From Flavobacterium sediminis (GTDB lineage Bacteria; Bacteroidota; Bacteroidia; Flavobacteriales; Flavobacteriaceae): a DNA stretch of 64,000 nt. The stretch is from NCBI RefSeq assembly GCF_003148385.1, contig NZ_CP029463.1, positions 186,001 to 250,000 of the forward strand, given 5' to 3'. A program made the position numbers and the translations under genes. This document shows positions 44,722-53,468 of the stretch, one piece after another. The number at the start of each line of letters is the position of its first letter. The stretch's first letter is position 1. The notes under the pieces were generated by a model. The model saw nothing but the letters and a program-made list of their open reading frames with translations. It was not told where the DNA came from and did not search any database.

Positions 44722-45496
44722 TAGAGAATTAATAGATTCGGGTACATTAGAATTATATGTATTCGGAAAACTTTCTGAGAAAGAAAATGAAACAATTGCA
44801 GAAATGGCAAAACAATACCCTGAAGTTCAGGATGAAATTTTAGCCATTGAAAATGCAGTTATTAATCTTTCTCAAAGTGTTGCCCCGCACCTATCAGCCA
44901 CAAATTATGAAAAAATAAGAACTCGATTATTAGACAAGCATAAAGTTGTGCCCATTAGTCAGAAAAAATCATGGATTAGCTATACCGGATGGGCAGCCGC
45001 TGCCATATTCGTTTTAGGTTTCGGATTTCAATTTTACAAATTGAATCAAACAAAATCAACTATCGATCAATTGTCTGTGGAAAAAAGTAAAATGCAGGAG
45101 TCTATTGTTGATTTAGAATTAAAAAAACAAGAAGCTCAAAATATATTAACTGTTTTAAGAGATCAAAACAATATACAAATTACCTTAAATGGTCAGGAAG
45201 TAGCTCCCTATGCCTTTGCAAAAGCGTACTATAATAAAGAAACCAAAGATGTTTTTATAGATGCTGCCGGTTTGCCAGATCCTCCGAAAGGCAAGGTATA
45301 TCAGGTTTGGGGATTAAAATTAGATCCCTTAACACCAAAAAGTATAGGGTTATTAAAAGGCTTTGCAATTAGTAATTCTAAAATTTTCAAAGTAGAAAAA
45401 GTAGATGATGCCGAAGCCTTCGGTATTACTTTAGAACCAGAAGGCGGAAGTATAAGCCCTACTTTAGAACAACTATATACATTAGGAAAAGTATAA
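44714..45496 (+). CDS. Anti-sigma factor (RskA C-terminal domain family)
   Basis: 260 aa membrane protein. A cytoplasmic N-terminus (1-88; SGTLELYVFGKLSEKENETIAEMAKQYPEVQDE) is the usual anti-sigma domain. One membrane segment (about 92-110; YTGWAAAAIFVLGFGFQFY) is followed by a coiled coil (about 112-145) and a periplasmic RskA-type domain (ITLNGQEVAPYAFAKAYYNKETKDVFIDAAGLPDPPKGKVYQVWGLK). It should hold the ECF factor at the membrane until a signal releases it. The start overlaps the sigma gene by 8 bases, indicating translational coupling. Confidence 0.92.
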   Translation: MNSRELIDSGTLELYVFGKLSEKENETIAEMAKQYPEVQDEILAIENAVINLSQSVAPHLSATNYEKIRTRLLDKHKVVPISQKKSWISYTGWAAAAIFVLGFGFQFYKLNQTKSTIDQLSVEKSKMQESIVDLELKKQEAQNILTVLRDQNNIQITLNGQEVAPYAFAKAYYNKETKDVFIDAAGLPDPPKGKVYQVWGLKLDPLTPKSIGLLKGFAISNSKIFKVEKVDDAEAFGITLEPEGGSISPTLEQLYTLGKV

Positions 45497-45539
45497 CTAT
45501 ATAACAACCGACATATATAATCTGTCTAAATATTAGCAA

Positions 45540-46223
45540 GTGAAAAAAATTGTCGTTTTAACCGGTGCCGGAATGAGTGCCGAAAGCGGTATCAGTACCT
45601 TTAGAGATTCAAATGGCTTATGGGAGAATCATGACATTATGGAAGTCGCTTCTCCTGAAGGCTGGTATAAAAATCCGGAATTGGTTCTAAACTTTTACAA
45701 TAAAAGAAGAGCACAGTTAAAAGAAGTTGTCCCAAACAGAGGGCATCATATTCTGGCTGAATTAGAACAGAATTTTGAAGTTCATATTATAACCCAAAAT
45801 GTAGACGATCTTCACGAAAGAGCCGGAAGTTCTAAAATTATCCATCTACACGGCGAATTAACCAAAGTTCGGGGAGAACATTCAGAAAATGAAAAAATCC
45901 ACTGGACAGAAGACATACGGTTAGGGGATCTGAATGCAAAAGATGAGCAACTACGTCCGGCCATTGTATGGTTCGGTGAAGCCGTACCCGAAATAGACCG
46001 AGCACTTCCTCTTGTAGAACAAGCTGATATTTTAGTGGTTATCGGCACATCTATGCAAGTGTATCCCGCAGCCGGATTAGTTCACTATACTCAGCCCCAT
46101 ATTCCTGTCTTTTATATTGACCCCAAACCGGCAACTATTTTCGACTTAGCCAATCCACTTGAAACGTTTGCACTTTCAGCAACCGAAGGTATGGAAAAGC
46201 TTCGGAACCTGTTACTTGGTTAA
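45540..46223 (+). CDS. cobB: Sir2-family NAD-dependent protein deacylase
   Basis: 227 aa from GTG 45540. NAD-binding motifs GAGMSAESGISTFRD and TQNVDDLHERAGS, the catalytic histidine in HLHGEL, and VWFGEAVP and GTSMQVYPAAG are present. The four zinc-binding cysteines found in most sirtuins are absent: the region after HLHGEL is short and has no CxxC. That matches a zinc-less sirtuin group common in this phylum and is not a sign of loss of function by itself. It lies 43 bases after the anti-sigma gene without a visible terminator. Confidence 0.92.
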   Translation: MKKIVVLTGAGMSAESGISTFRDSNGLWENHDIMEVASPEGWYKNPELVLNFYNKRRAQLKEVVPNRGHHILAELEQNFEVHIITQNVDDLHERAGSSKIIHLHGELTKVRGEHSENEKIHWTEDIRLGDLNAKDEQLRPAIVWFGEAVPEIDRALPLVEQADILVVIGTSMQVYPAAGLVHYTQPHIPVFYIDPKPATIFDLANPLETFALSATEGMEKLRNLLLG

Positions 46224-46279
46224 TTTATGAATTGAAATAAAAAGAGTTTTGACTCCGTCTCAAAAAACAAAAAAACTAA

Positions 46280-46300
46280 TAACTAATTATGAATTAGTTA
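46280..46300. promoter_or_regulatory. Operator-like dyad upstream of purB
   Basis: TAACTAATT-ATG-AATTAGTTA, nine-base perfect arms. Its centre is about 36 bases before the expected transcript start, where it would cover the -33 region. Confidence 0.45.
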
Positions 46301-46311
46301 CCACTAATTAT

Positions 46312-46319
46312 TAAATTTG
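46312..46319 (+). promoter_or_regulatory. -7 element of purB
   Basis: TAAATTTG (TAnnTTTG) 31 bases before ATG 46351. Confidence 0.55.
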
Positions 46320-46350
46320 CATTTCTTTTAAAAAATTAAACAACACAACC

Positions 46351-47697
46351 ATGCAACAACTAACAGAACTGAATGCTATTTCACCGGTAGATGGCCGTTA
46401 CAGGAGTAAAACACAAGGTTTAGCACCTTATTTTTCCGAAGAGGCTTTAATAAAATACCGCGTTTTAGTTGAAGTTGAATATTTTATTTCACTTTGTGAA
46501 ATTCCTTTACCGCAACTAGCCGATTTTGACAAAAAACTTTTTGTTGAGTTGCGTAAAATGTACCAAGATTTCAGTACTGAAGATGCCTTATGGATCAAAA
46601 ACACAGAAAAAACTACCAACCATGATGTTAAAGCGGTTGAGTATTTTATCAAAAATAAATTTGACCAATTAGGATTAGAAGCTTATAAAGAGTTTATCCA
46701 TTTCGGATTGACTTCCCAGGATATCAACAATACAGCTATTCCGCTTTCTACAAAAGAAGCTTTTGAAAATGTATATATGCCAACGCTTATTTCGGTTCTT
46801 CAAAAGTTAAAAGAACTATGTGTGGAATGGCAAGGCGTTCCTATGCTAGCCCGTACTCACGGACAACCTGCTTCCCCTACCCGATTAGGGAAGGAGATAT
46901 TAGTTTTTGTAGAGCGAATTGAAGAGCAAATGCGTTTGTTGTTCAACGTTCCGTTTGCTGCCAAATTCGGAGGTGCTACCGGAAACTACAATGCCCATAA
47001 AATTGCATATCCGACTATCGACTGGAAAGAATTCGGAACTAAGTTTGTGGAAGAAAGTTTAGGTTTACACCATTCATTCCCAACAACGCAAATTGAGCAC
47101 TACGATCATTTTGCTGCTTTCTTTGATGCTCTTAAACGCATCAATACAATCATCATTGATCTGGATCGTGATATCTGGACTTATGTTTCTATGGATTATT
47201 TCAAGCAAAAAATAAAAGCCGGAGAAGTAGGTTCAAGTGCGATGCCGCATAAAGTAAACCCAATTGACTTTGAAAACAGTGAAGGAAATTTGGGAATTGC
47301 AAATGCTATTTTTGAACACTTATCAGCTAAGCTACCGGTTTCCCGTTTACAACGCGATTTAACGGATAGTACTGTTTTACGAAATGTAGGCGTTCCGTTC
47401 GGACACACGATCATTGCTTTCGAAGCGACCTTAAAAGGCTTGAGTAAATTATTGTTGAACGAAAACAAATTAGCCGAAGATTTAGAAAGAAACTGGGCTG
47501 TTGTAGCAGAAGCCATTCAAACCATTTTAAGACGCGAAGGCTATCCGAACCCTTACGAAGCTTTGAAAGATTTAACGAGAACCAATAGTGCGATCAATAA
47601 GGAATCCATTCAGGCTTTTATAGAAACTTTAAATGTTTCTGATGCTATCAAAAAGGAACTGAAACAAATTACACCAAGTAATTATTTGGGGATTTAG
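46351..47697 (+). CDS. purB: Adenylosuccinate lyase
   Basis: 448 aa cytoplasmic enzyme acting twice in purine synthesis, splitting SAICAR and adenylosuccinate. The N-terminus LNAISPVDGRYRSKTQGLAPYFSE is characteristic of PurB. TTNHDVKAVEYF, the active-site histidine in ARTHGQPASPT and the fumarase/lyase signature GSSAMPHKVNPIDFEN are intact. Length is typical. It is monocistronic with its own promoter, a possible operator dyad and a strong terminator. Confidence 0.97.
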   Translation: MQQLTELNAISPVDGRYRSKTQGLAPYFSEEALIKYRVLVEVEYFISLCEIPLPQLADFDKKLFVELRKMYQDFSTEDALWIKNTEKTTNHDVKAVEYFIKNKFDQLGLEAYKEFIHFGLTSQDINNTAIPLSTKEAFENVYMPTLISVLQKLKELCVEWQGVPMLARTHGQPASPTRLGKEILVFVERIEEQMRLLFNVPFAAKFGGATGNYNAHKIAYPTIDWKEFGTKFVEESLGLHHSFPTTQIEHYDHFAAFFDALKRINTIIIDLDRDIWTYVSMDYFKQKIKAGEVGSSAMPHKVNPIDFENSEGNLGIANAIFEHLSAKLPVSRLQRDLTDSTVLRNVGVPFGHTIIAFEATLKGLSKLLLNENKLAEDLERNWAVVAEAIQTILRREGYPNPYEALKDLTRTNSAINKESIQAFIETLNVSDAIKKELKQITPSNYLGI

Positions 47698-47721
47698 ATC
47701 TCATCAAAATATATTCAAATT

Positions 47722-47753
47722 AAAAATCCCGTCGAAAAGGCGGGATTTTTTTT
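47722..47753 (+). terminator. Terminator of purB
   Basis: AAAAATCCCG / CGGGATTTTT stem followed by a T run. Confidence 0.88.
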
Positions 47754-47815
47754 AATCTTCAGCTTTTGCCCGAACCAATGCTTTTAATTATCTTTAAAAC
47801 ATAAATTCACATACA

Positions 47816-48583
47816 ATGAAAAAAATAAGTGTTCTATTCTTTTTTATACTTTTTCTTTCCTGCAAAAGTTCTAAAGACACAAATCTTTCTGCTCAAGAAA
47901 ACCTTAGTAAAGCCCAGACAACACCGGAAAATATGGAATTTATGACTGATTATTTTTCAGGAAACGGGACAGAGCCTTTCTGGAGCATACGCTTTTCTAC
48001 AAAGAACATCTTATTTCTGTCGCTCAGCGATACTATTGCAATTCCGTACACAGCACCTAAAGTATCTAAAAATACTTCTATTTATTCCTTTAAAGATAAA
48101 ATGCTCTCTTTTAAAGTGACACTAACAGATGAAAACTGTGTCAACCAAATGTCCGGAAAAGAGTATCCGAACTCAGTAACAATTGAATATCAGAAAAACG
48201 GAGAACCGAAACAATCTTTAAACGGTTGTGGTCGTTATATCATAGATTACAAACTTTTAGGTACCTGGAAACTTCAAAAGATGAACGATCAAATACTTAC
48301 GGAAGCTGACTTTGATAACTTCCCGCAACTGGAAATTAAAAACGATGAGAATTACTTTTACGGCAGTACCGGTTGCAACAGAATGAACGGAGCTATGCTG
48401 TATGAAAATGAAAAATTATCTTTTAAAAATATCATTACTACTCGCAAAATGTGTCTGAAAAGTGCAGAAAATGAAACTACTTTCTTAACTTTATTACAGC
48501 AAGTAGACGAATATTCTATTTCAGATGCTACTTTGAATTTAAAATCAAACGGAAAAACAATTCTAAGTTTTACTAAGTCTTAA
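47816..48583 (+). CDS. META-domain lipoprotein
   Basis: 255 aa. The lipoprotein signal ends at FLSCKSS (Cys16). The first domain (about 35-140; YFSGNGTEPFWSIRFSTKN) resembles COG3650-type secreted proteins, and the second (about 145-255; LLGTWKLQKMND, YFYGSTGCNRMNGAM, TTRKMCL) is a META/HslJ domain. META domains occur in outer-membrane heat-shock or motility-linked proteins. The biochemical role is unknown. It is followed after 11 bases by another lipoprotein gene and a Crp/Fnr regulator gene, probably one transcript. Confidence 0.88.
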   Translation: MKKISVLFFFILFLSCKSSKDTNLSAQENLSKAQTTPENMEFMTDYFSGNGTEPFWSIRFSTKNILFLSLSDTIAIPYTAPKVSKNTSIYSFKDKMLSFKVTLTDENCVNQMSGKEYPNSVTIEYQKNGEPKQSLNGCGRYIIDYKLLGTWKLQKMNDQILTEADFDNFPQLEIKNDENYFYGSTGCNRMNGAMLYENEKLSFKNIITTRKMCLKSAENETTFLTLLQQVDEYSISDATLNLKSNGKTILSFTKS

Positions 48584-48594
48584 AAATATACATT

Positions 48595-49077
48595 ATGAAA
48601 AAAGTCCTTTTTTTAGCAGCTATCGGGTTGTTTGGGGTAAGTTGTAAAAAAACAGAAGAAAAACCGGCAACGGAACATGAAACTCCGACAGCTCCTGAAC
48701 AAGTTGTTCAAACGGAAGAAGAAAAACCGCTTTTAGCAGCCGGATGTTATATCTATGAAGTAAATGACGAGAATATCACACTAAAAATTGACGCTGTAGG
48801 CAAAAGCGTTTCCGGAGAATTAAGCTACTTGTTAGCTGAAAAAGACTATAATTCAGGTACATTCGAAGGAACACTTCATGGTGATACTTTAATCGGGATC
48901 TACGATTACCATTCCGAAGGCGGCATGGGCGCACGCGAAATTGCATTTATTATAAGAGACAATCAATTAATTGAAGGCTATGGCGAATTAAATGATGAGG
49001 GAACAGCTTTTAAAGACAAATCCCAAATCCATTTTACCTCAACCATGCCTCTGAAAAAAGCAAATTGCTCTGAATAA
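48595..49077 (+). CDS. Small lipoprotein, unknown function
   Basis: 160 aa. The lipobox is FGVSC (Cys17), followed by a Glu/Pro/Thr-rich linker (about 20-48) and a compact beta-rich domain (CYIYEVNDENITLKIDAVGKSVSGELSYLLAEKDYNSGTFEGTLHGDTLIGIYDYHSEG). That strand pattern is common in small Bacteroidota lipoproteins, and I cannot assign a named family. It sits between the META lipoprotein and the Crp/Fnr gene, with 11-base and 3-base gaps. Confidence 0.8.
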   Translation: MKKVLFLAAIGLFGVSCKKTEEKPATEHETPTAPEQVVQTEEEKPLLAAGCYIYEVNDENITLKIDAVGKSVSGELSYLLAEKDYNSGTFEGTLHGDTLIGIYDYHSEGGMGAREIAFIIRDNQLIEGYGELNDEGTAFKDKSQIHFTSTMPLKKANCSE

Positions 49078-49080
49078 AAT

Positions 49081-49632
49081 ATGCATCCGAAACTACGACA
49101 AGATATAGAACGCAAAATCAATTCATCCTTAACGGATGAAGATTTTGCACTTTTTCTTGATTTTCTGAAACCGGTCTATTTTTCCAAAAAAGAGACTGTT
49201 TTAGAAGTAGATCACTTCTGTTCTACTATTTATTATATTGAAAAAGGTCTTCTTATCTCCTATTTAACTGATGAAAAAGGTGAAAAACACGCCGTTCAGT
49301 TTGCCTTTGAAAATCACTGGATTTCAGATCTGTACAGTTTTTTCAGCCACCAGCCTTCTATTATTAGTATTGAAGCATTAGAAGACACTACAGCTTTAGC
49401 TATTTCTCAGGAAAACTTTGAATTGGCTATGCAAAAATTACCGCAATTTGAGCGTTTCTTCCGCATTCTTATTCAAAATGCCTATATCCATTCCCAACAG
49501 CGAATTGCGAAAACTTTTACCGATGATGCTGAACAGCGTTATAAAGATTTAATCGGTACCAATCCTGATTTTCTACAACGGGTTCCGCAATACCTTATCG
49601 CTTCCTTTTTGGGATTAAACCGCAATCATTGA
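49081..49632 (+). CDS. Crp/Fnr family transcriptional regulator, C-terminus frameshifted
   Basis: 183 aa as written. The N-terminal cyclic-nucleotide-binding-like barrel (about 25-120) and dimerisation helix are intact, followed by the beginning of the HTH (RVPQYLIASFLGL). The frame then ends abruptly at NRNH. Restoring one G in the run 49611-49613 gives SFLGIKPQSLSRIRQNMHKK and a stop at 49664, the normal end of this subfamily, so the true product is probably 194 aa. It has no FNR-type cysteine cluster at the N-terminus. Its target is unknown. Confidence 0.88.
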   Translation: MHPKLRQDIERKINSSLTDEDFALFLDFLKPVYFSKKETVLEVDHFCSTIYYIEKGLLISYLTDEKGEKHAVQFAFENHWISDLYSFFSHQPSIISIEALEDTTALAISQENFELAMQKLPQFERFFRILIQNAYIHSQQRIAKTFTDDAEQRYKDLIGTNPDFLQRVPQYLIASFLGLNRNH

Positions 49633-49737
49633 GTCGCATTCGCCAGAACATGCACAAAAAATAATTTCCTTTCTTAACCTATGTGAACGAAATACAATCC
49701 TGAAAATCTGAAATTTGCTTTGTAAATTGAGAGAATC

Positions 49738-50616
49738 ATGGATCGAAAGGAATTTTTAAAACTCATGGCAATAAGTCCTGTAATGGCAACAGGCTTTAAC
49801 CTGACCGAATTTGAAAAGATAAGTGCTACTTTTCCAAAATCAAAGAAAATGCCGATGTTATTTTTAGGACATGGACATCCTATGAATGCTGTATTTGATA
49901 ATACATTTACACGAACACTACAACAATTGGGAACCCAAATAGAACGCCCCAATGCCATCATGATGATCTCTGCCCACTGGGAAACCCGCGGAACTTATGT
50001 TTCTGTTAACCCAACACCTCGAACTATCTATGATTTCGGTGGTTTTGACGAACGCCTGAGCCAAATAAAATACGAGCCTAAAGGACATCCGATACTAGCC
50101 AGAGAAGTCAGCGAAATGGCGTCTCAATTTCAGATTATTGAAGATCATTCTATGGGATTGGATCACGGTGCCTGGACAGTTCTGAAATATATTTTTCCTA
50201 AAGCCGATATTCCGGTATTCCAATTGAGCTTAGATTATACCCAACCTTCAGCTTATCACTTTCAACTGGCACAAGCCCTGAAACGAATCCGAGAAAGAGG
50301 TGTTATGGTTATAGGTAGCGGTAATATTGTCCATAACTTAAATAAAGTAAATTGGTTTAATATTGATGCCAAACCAACCGATTGGGCGGTAGAATTTGAC
50401 GAATTGGTAAAACAAAAGATCAACCAATACGATTTTAATACGTTGGTCGATTACAAAAAATTAGGGAGCATTGCTGCACTTTCCATACCTACAAACGACC
50501 ATTATTTGCCTATGCTTTATGTTCTGGCTATGACAGAAAAGAATGAAGCTGTTAAATATATCTATGAAGGATACCAATATGCCAGTCTGAGCATGAGGTG
50601 TTTTCAGGTTTATTAA
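49738..50616 (+). CDS. ygiD: LigB-type extradiol dioxygenase (4,5-DOPA dioxygenase-like)
   Basis: 292 aa. Class III extradiol ring-cleaving dioxygenase family with the metal-site sequence FLGHGHPMNAV (His45, His47), ISAHWETRGTYV, the conserved MGLDHGAWTVLKYIFP and VIGSGNIVHNL. Related YgiD proteins cleave DOPA using zinc or iron. The physiological substrate in Flavobacteria is unknown. The first 20 residues (MDRKEFLKLMAISPVMATG) look like a degenerate twin-arginine-style leader without RR. It overlaps no regulator, and the esterase gene follows after 20 bases. Confidence 0.9.
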   Translation: MDRKEFLKLMAISPVMATGFNLTEFEKISATFPKSKKMPMLFLGHGHPMNAVFDNTFTRTLQQLGTQIERPNAIMMISAHWETRGTYVSVNPTPRTIYDFGGFDERLSQIKYEPKGHPILAREVSEMASQFQIIEDHSMGLDHGAWTVLKYIFPKADIPVFQLSLDYTQPSAYHFQLAQALKRIRERGVMVIGSGNIVHNLNKVNWFNIDAKPTDWAVEFDELVKQKINQYDFNTLVDYKKLGSIAALSIPTNDHYLPMLYVLAMTEKNEAVKYIYEGYQYASLSMRCFQVY

Positions 50617-50636
50617 ATAATTTTAAAACTATTATC

Positions 50637-51317
50637 ATGAGTTCAACATCACAATATAATTATGCTAAAGGCGATACAATGCTTTTGCATTATTTGGTCA
50701 GAGAACCTAAAATTCAAACTGAAAATCCGCCATTATTACTTCTCTTACATGGTGTGGGAAGCAATGAAAAAGATTTATTTTCCCGAGCTGATCAATTTCC
50801 TGATGAGTTTTTAGTCATTTCAGCTCGCGCTCCGTTTACTATTTCTGAAAATCATTATCGCTGGTTTGCTGTTGATTTCAGCTCAGGAAGACCTATAATT
50901 AATGCCGAAGAAGCCGAAAAAAGCCGAACAGTACTTATCCAATTCATTAACCAATTGAAAGAAAAACACTCGTTTAACAGCAACGCTATTTACTTGGGCG
51001 GTTTTAGCCAAGGTGCTATTATGTCTTTTAGTGTTGGATTGACACAACCTCAAAAATTAAAAGGAATTATTGCTTTAAGCGGTCGAATCTTAACTGAGAT
51101 CAAACCGATCATTGCTTCTAAAGAAAAACTTAAAAAATTAAATGCTTTGATCATTCATGGCACAAAGGATACTACTTTACCAATCGAATACGGCAGACAA
51201 AGTAAATCCATCGTAGACAAATTAGGCATACCCAACACTTATGTGGAGTTTAATTATGCTCATACGGTAACTCCCGAAACCATACAGACCATCAATGAAT
51301 GGTTAGCAAAACATTAA
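50637..51317 (+). CDS. Alpha/beta hydrolase, phospholipase/carboxylesterase family
   Basis: 226 aa from ATG 50637. A longer in-frame reading from 50598 lies inside the previous gene's end. The fold shows in LLLLHGVGSNEKDL, the nucleophile elbow GGFSQGA, the acid in IIHGTKDTTLP and the histidine in NYAHTVTPE. The family hydrolyses short carboxylic esters or lysophospholipids. It is probably co-transcribed with the dioxygenase gene. It ends at a 15-base hairpin shared with the convergent acyl-CoA synthetase gene. Confidence 0.9.
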   Translation: MSSTSQYNYAKGDTMLLHYLVREPKIQTENPPLLLLLHGVGSNEKDLFSRADQFPDEFLVISARAPFTISENHYRWFAVDFSSGRPIINAEEAEKSRTVLIQFINQLKEKHSFNSNAIYLGGFSQGAIMSFSVGLTQPQKLKGIIALSGRILTEIKPIIASKEKLKKLNALIIHGTKDTTLPIEYGRQSKSIVDKLGIPNTYVEFNYAHTVTPETIQTINEWLAKH

Positions 51318-51322
51318 AATGC

Positions 51323-51356
51323 GCAATAGCCAAAACTATAAAGTTTTGGCTATTGC
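51323..51356. terminator. Hairpin between convergent esterase and acyl-CoA synthetase genes
   Basis: Perfect 15-base stem (51323-51337 / 51342-51356) with a four-base loop. It includes the stop codon of the minus-strand gene. There is little T tract, so it may act as an mRNA 3'-end stabiliser as much as a terminator. Confidence 0.6.
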
Positions 51357-52955
51357 TCTTAATTCAAATTTTTGAACTTTTCCGGTAGATGTTTTTGGCA
51401 AATCCATAAAATAGAAATATTTAGGAACTTTAAAACCGGCTAATTCTTTACGGCAATGTTCCACGATCTGTTCGTTCGTTATGTTTTCTCCTTCTTTTAA
51501 TTTGATAAAAGCACAAACTACTTCTCCCCATTTTTCATCCGGTTTTGCAACACAAGCCACCTCTTCTACTTCCGGTATTCTGTAAATTACACCTTCTACT
51601 TCTATCGTAGAAATATTTTCACCTCCCGAGATCACAATATCTTTAGAGCGATCTTTAATCTGTACATAACCATCAGGATACTTAACAGCCAGATCTCCGG
51701 TATGGAACCATCCTTTCTTAAATGCTTCTTCCGTAGCCGATGGATTCTTTAAATAACCTTTCATTACATTGTTTCCTTTCATCATAATCTCACCTATGGT
51801 AACACCGTCTGCCGGTACCGGTTCCATCGTTTGCGGATTTAGTACATCCAGTTCGTCTAAAAGTAAATACCGAACTCCTTGTCTTGATTTCAATTCAGCA
51901 CGTTCTTCTAACGGCAGATCGTCCCATTCTTCTTTCCACTCACATATTACAGAAGGTCCATAGGTTTCTGTTAGTCCGTAAACATGTGTGATTTCGAAAC
52001 CTTCTTTTTCAATATTTTCGATCACTGAAGCCGGTGGTGCTGCACCGGCAACCATTGCTTTTACTTTGTGTTCCAAAACTTTTTTATCATCAGGATGCGC
52101 ATTAATCATCGTTTGTAATACAATAGGAGCCCCGCAGAAATGATCCACTTTTTCATCAGCAATTGCTTTATAAATGTCTTTTGCAATCACTTTACGCAAA
52201 CAAACACTGGTAGCTGAAGCAGCAGCTAAAGCCCAGGGAAAACACCAGCCATTACAATGAAACATCGGTAGTGTCCATAAATAAACTGCTGCATTAGACA
52301 TTTTCCATACCAATAGATCATTGATCGCATTTAAAGCAGCTCCCCGGTGATGGTAAACAACTCCTTTAGGGTTCCCAGTTGTCCCTGACGTATAATTAAG
52401 AGCTATGGCATCCCATTCATTTTCCGGCTTGATCCAATTAAAATCATTATCTCCGGTTTCCAAAAAAGCTTCATATTCTATTTTTCCGACAGGAAATCCT
52501 GTATTCACATGAACATCATCAATGTCTATGACATAAATAGAATGTTCAATTTGATTTAAAGCTTTAGCTATCACTTCTGAAAATTCTTTATCAACTAACA
52601 AAACTTTAGCGTCTGAATGTTGTAACATAAAAGCTAAGGTATCTGCTGATAAGCGTACATTAAGTGTATTTAAAACCGCTCCCGACATCGGTACACCAAA
52701 ATGAGCTTCGTACATTGCCGGTGTGTTAGCAGCAATGATTGAAACCGTATCATTCTTATTGATTCCTATTTTAGTCAAGGCAGAAGCCAATTTCCGACAT
52801 CTATCATAGGTTTCTTTCCAACTGTATTTTTTGGTACCGTAAATAACGGAAGTTTTTTCAGGGAAAATAGTAGCAGATCTCTCAATAAAAGTTAGCGGAG
52901 TGAGTTGGGTAAAGTTGGCCGGATTTTTATCCAGACCAATATCATATATATTCAT
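51336..52955 (-). CDS. Fatty acyl-CoA synthetase (AMP-forming)
   Basis: 539 aa member of the ANL superfamily that activates fatty acids to acyl-CoA through an acyl-adenylate. The P-loop-like motif is ALNYTSGTTGNPKGVVYHHRG. VYGLTETYGP, GWFHTGDLAV and YVQIKDRSKDIVISGGENIS mark the core, and the C-terminal catalytic lysine is in KTSTGKVQKFELR. Chain-length preference cannot be told; the sequence resembles medium/long-chain acyl-CoA ligases. It is monocistronic. Confidence 0.94.
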   Translation of the reverse strand: MNIYDIGLDKNPANFTQLTPLTFIERSATIFPEKTSVIYGTKKYSWKETYDRCRKLASALTKIGINKNDTVSIIAANTPAMYEAHFGVPMSGAVLNTLNVRLSADTLAFMLQHSDAKVLLVDKEFSEVIAKALNQIEHSIYVIDIDDVHVNTGFPVGKIEYEAFLETGDNDFNWIKPENEWDAIALNYTSGTTGNPKGVVYHHRGAALNAINDLLVWKMSNAAVYLWTLPMFHCNGWCFPWALAAASATSVCLRKVIAKDIYKAIADEKVDHFCGAPIVLQTMINAHPDDKKVLEHKVKAMVAGAAPPASVIENIEKEGFEITHVYGLTETYGPSVICEWKEEWDDLPLEERAELKSRQGVRYLLLDELDVLNPQTMEPVPADGVTIGEIMMKGNNVMKGYLKNPSATEEAFKKGWFHTGDLAVKYPDGYVQIKDRSKDIVISGGENISTIEVEGVIYRIPEVEEVACVAKPDEKWGEVVCAFIKLKEGENITNEQIVEHCRKELAGFKVPKYFYFMDLPKTSTGKVQKFELRAIAKTL

Positions 52956-53178
52956 TTTTGATGTTTTTTATTTATCTAAAAATAAAGAAAATTCACATCC
53001 TTTCTATGTTTAAAATGAAACTTCTCTTCCTAACTATAGTTGCTTATCGAGTAATTTTCAAGCAAAATCACTTTTTAAGCTATTTTGTTTTAGATTTCTA
53101 ATAGTTTTTCGCTTATAAGTAAGAAATCTTAATCTTTTTAGAATAAAAAAACTATAATAATTTAGCAAAAAATAATAC
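52956..53178. other. Intergenic region upstream of the acyl-CoA synthetase
   Basis: AT-rich; no supportable gene. It carries the upstream region of the acyl-CoA synthetase gene and abuts the terminator of the thioredoxin operon. Confidence 0.4.
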
Positions 53179-53183
53179 CGTAA

Positions 53184-53209
53184 AAAAGCCTCTACTTTCA
53201 TAGAGGCTT
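53184..53209 (-). terminator. Terminator of the trxA-rhodanese-DUF2892 operon
   Basis: AAGCCTCTA / TAGAGGCTT stem with a six-base loop. On the minus strand it ends in TTTTTTA. Confidence 0.85.
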
Positions 53210-53234
53210 GTTAGAATACAAAAAACAATCTAAT

Positions 53235-53450
53235 TTATTTTTCTTCTTTTGTTTTACGGCGGGTATTAATCCCTAACAAAGGATAAGCCGGACAAAAACG
53301 AACCAACGCCGTAAGAAGCATTAAAACCCCAACTACAATGGCTATCCATTTTACTGTTCCTTCAACAATACCGGAAAGCCCTAAAAGTAAACCTACTACT
53401 CCAACAACCAGTCTTACTAACCGATCAGTGTTCCCAATATTTTTTTTCAT
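53235..53450 (-). CDS. DUF2892 (YgaP-like) membrane protein
   Basis: 71 aa. MKKNIGNTDRLVRLVVGVVGLLLGL is the standard start of DUF2892 proteins, followed by two membrane helices and the end motif FCPAYPLLGINT. In E. coli YgaP this membrane hairpin is fused to a rhodanese. Here the rhodanese is a separate gene just upstream on the same strand, which supports a joint role in sulfane-sulfur handling at the membrane. Confidence 0.92.
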   Translation of the reverse strand: MKKNIGNTDRLVRLVVGVVGLLLGLSGIVEGTVKWIAIVVGVLMLLTALVRFCPAYPLLGINTRRKTKEEK

Positions 53451-53468
53451 ACTATTTAGTTTTTGTGG

